Notes under the pieces: model-generated | Told to the model about the DNA's origin: nothing | The model's database searches: none | Seen by the model: the letters and a program-made list of their open reading frames with translations, nothing else | Part shown: in pieces, positions 61,852 through 64,000 of the stretch | Position numbering within the stretch: the stretch's first letter is position 1 | Layout of the letters: the number at the start of each line of letters is the position of its first letter | Program-made: the position numbers and the translations under genes | Assembly (NCBI GenBank): GCA_020310875.1 | Contig: CM035407.1 | Coordinates: 73,933,404 to 73,997,403, forward strand | Direction: 5' to 3' | DNA: 64,000 nt | Source of the DNA: Ceratopteris richardii | Lineage: Eukaryota > Streptophyta > Polypodiopsida > Polypodiales > Pteridaceae

Positions 61852-63919
61852 ACTAGTTCTGTACTAGGACACTTGAGTGTCTTGGGACACTTAAGTGTCC
61901 TTCTTTCACAACAAATTGATTGATTTTCTTGATGACACCCTTGAGTCTTTGATGGCATACTCACTTGAATTTGATAGCCCACATCATGTACTTTTAGAGA
62001 AAAATATCATCTTTAACATTTTACCACTTCACATGAGTTATTAAATGAAGAAAAAAATAGGAATTTTTAAAAGCTCAACTTTTAGCATAACTGAAAAAAT
62101 AACATTCAAACATGTTGACAAATTGGATATGTTTTAGTAAATGGAAAGCTATTCATGGACTTTGGTAGTGTAAAGCAAGTGTCTAGGGATCTCTGGAGAA
62201 GGTTGAACACTTCCATAAGTCATAAACATGGACTCAAAATTTTTCTTCTCTAGATCACTGCCATTTATTGCACCTTTTAAAGAATGGCTCACTATAATTT
62301 GTGTGTAAGTGAGATTGTAGAGAATTGGTAGGTTATCAATGGATAGCCTTCATACTAATTGAATGCATATTTTTATTCAAAGTTAGAAGGCCTCTGCTTT
62401 GAACTAATAGCCATTGCATTTGGTGCTGACTTTCTTGCTGAATTGGCAAAGCATATATTTTTATGTTCATGAAAAGAACATAGATCCAAAGGTGGAATAA
62501 AAAATTATGATGAAAAATAATAATTACTTAAATGCTATTCTAAGTATTAAACCTTCAAGAATATGCTTTCATGTCAGGTTTCATTCTTAATATCGTCAAA
62601 TAATATGTGATCCGCAATGGTGATTGTGATAAGAATGAAAACAACTAGCATACATATTTCATTTGACAAAAAGAAGATGGCATCCATGATGGAAAAAATG
62701 AAATGTTTTCAAATGATCCTTATTGTTTTATGATATCGAAGATTATATCAAAGACTTTTGAGTATTATTTTTAGTATGTTTTGATGTGTGTAAGGGATTG
62801 TATGTTTATGCATATAACAACTATAGAAAAAAAATTTTGCTAAATATGTTAGAACTATATATTCTTTTGATTCTATATGTACATGATTCTTGTCTCTTGG
62901 TAGGAACTAGTATTTTCTTGGATATCAGGCTAAATGTTTGTAATTTGGCATTATTCCAATTGAATGTTAGTATTTGTATGTGGATATATTGGTTGATGTC
63001 CACACATATATCTACTTTGTTTGGTGTACATAGATCTTAAAAACTTGGTTGATTTTCAGAGATTGGTAGTTCCCTTATATTTACACCTTGTTTGATGTCT
63101 TATTTTTTTTTCTTCATGTGAAGAAATTGGATAACTGTACATGCTTTGTTATGTGTCCATAACCTATTCATGATTGTATCTATAGAATTTGGTTGATGCC
63201 CACACAACATAAGATTCTTGGTTGTGTCCAAAGACGTAAAAATTTTGGTGGATTTCAATAAATTATCTAGCCTCATATATGTAGGCTTTGGTTTGTTATG
63301 TCACACATTTTCTACTTGGTAACTTGAATGTGTACACCTTGGATGATGTCCATAAATTCTTTTGAGTCATATATATAGGCTTTAGCTTTTTGTTTTTGGT
63401 GACTAGAGTCATACCAGTTGATTTTATATGTGTATACATTGGTTGTTGTCTTCATACCTTGTTTGATTATTGGCATATTTGTACACCTCAGTGGATTCCC
63501 ATAAGTTTGTTTGAACCATGTTTAGAACTAGTTGCTGTTTTTGGTGTACAAAGTCAAAATAATTGATTTTATTTGAATTGAAATGATTTTTCTAAGTGAG
63601 TTTGAGATTCATACTATCTGATCTATGTTTCAAGGAATGTTTATAATTTTTTCTTTCATATGATGAATCTTTTTCTTTTGATAAAAATACATTTGATTAT
63701 GAATTTTCATCCTGTTCACTACCATAGCATCTTGAGAGGCTATTTACATGCATAGAAAACATGATTTATTTGTGTTTTATAATTTTGGATTAACCTTTGA
63801 ATTATATTTAATATGTGTGGTAAAGGATTTTCTCAAATTCTCTTTGTAAAAGGTGTGTGATTTTTTGGAATATTATCAAAAAAGGACACTTAAGTGTCCT
63901 GTTTTGGTACCAAACTAGT
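61852..63919. mobile_element. 2.07-kb TIR-like insertion in LINE ORF1
   Basis: Both junctions carry ACTAGT (61852-61857 and 63914-63919). Just inside are the 16-bp palindromes GGACACTTAAGTGTCC at 61885-61900 and 63884-63899, and inverted TCTGTAC / GTACCAAA segments. Keeping one ACTAGT restores the LINE frame (INTSLKDSDG). The interior is AT-rich with recurrent TTGGTTGATGTCCA-like words and no recognisable transposase, so it is non-autonomous; the superfamily is unresolved. Confidence 0.75.
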
Positions 63920-64000
63920 GTTAATAAAAATAGACTGTTTACTCGGTTTAGACACATCGATTTCAATCATCAGCTCGAGGTCCCATTTGGGGTTGATACC
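63920..64000 (-). pseudogene. LINE ORF1, segment before the insertion
   Basis: Minus strand reads GINPKWDLELMIEIDVSKPS, resembling the EIDVSKP-type stretch of plant LINE ORF1 before the zinc knuckle. Continues beyond the window. Confidence 0.75.

Larger units (their letters stand above)
57243..64000 (-). mobile_element. L1-type LINE, 5' end beyond the window, interrupted in ORF1
   Basis: The plus-strand T run at 57243-57252 is the poly(A) tail of a minus-strand element. ORF2 (endonuclease-RT-Cys/His) spans about 57334-61140 and ORF1 is 61199-61851 plus 63920-64000. The 61852-63919 insertion splits ORF1. Several stops and frameshifts make it inactive. Confidence 0.93.

Overview
This is nuclear DNA of a land plant: Ty1/copia and Ty3-type retrotransposon relics primed by initiator tRNA-Met, a plant L1-type LINE, hAT transposase pieces, AAACCCT telomere-like motifs, spliceosomal introns and long (AT)n arrays. 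The species cannot be named from the sequence. I found no intact gene. Almost every protein-coding segment is a decayed mobile element or a gene carried by one, and many premature stops look like C-to-T decay of CAG, CAA or CGA codons.

Layout. 1-1.5 kb is a copia pol fragment that runs into an (AT)n array. 1.5-5.4 kb is satellite and microsatellite DNA, including a roughly 450-bp tandem repeat. 5.4-8.8 kb has no recognisable gene but contains a 185-bp G-rich tract. 8.8-11.0 kb is a minus-strand Ty3-type gag-protease remnant with its 5' LTR. 11.9-13.6 kb is a degenerate copia copy (A2).

The central structure is 13.6-35.9 kb. A minus-strand hAT transposase pseudogene (N-terminus 35.74-35.92 kb, remainder 13.9-14.7 kb) is split by a large element with about 31-bp terminal inverted repeats (14696-14727 and 35709-35739). 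That element is itself interrupted by two complete copia elements: A1 (20645-25768, TSD ATAAA) and B (28156-34610, TSD GGCCA). Subtracting them leaves about 9.5 kb with four genes: a multi-exon RNase H-fold transposase-like gene (+), a histone H3-like gene with a tail of about 220 residues (+), and two spliced genes of unknown function (-). I know of no described plant DNA transposon carrying a histone H3-like gene, so this is the main novelty candidate.

36.1-37.4 kb holds an array of 85-bp units with inverted-repeat ends, followed by an LTR related to the one at 10.7 kb. 39.0-48.0 kb is a mosaic of four copia fragments (C, D, E, F), including an E/F fusion inside reverse transcriptase and a cluster of five near-identical 19-bp palindromes. 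48.0-57.2 kb contains a CA-rich tract, a direct repeat of about 1.1 kb (48744 and 56117) that may be an LTR pair, a tRNA-derived SINE with a 14-bp TSD, and gag-like plus acidic unknown ORFs. 57.2-64.0 kb is a minus-strand LINE whose ORF1 is split by a 2.07-kb palindrome-ended insertion.
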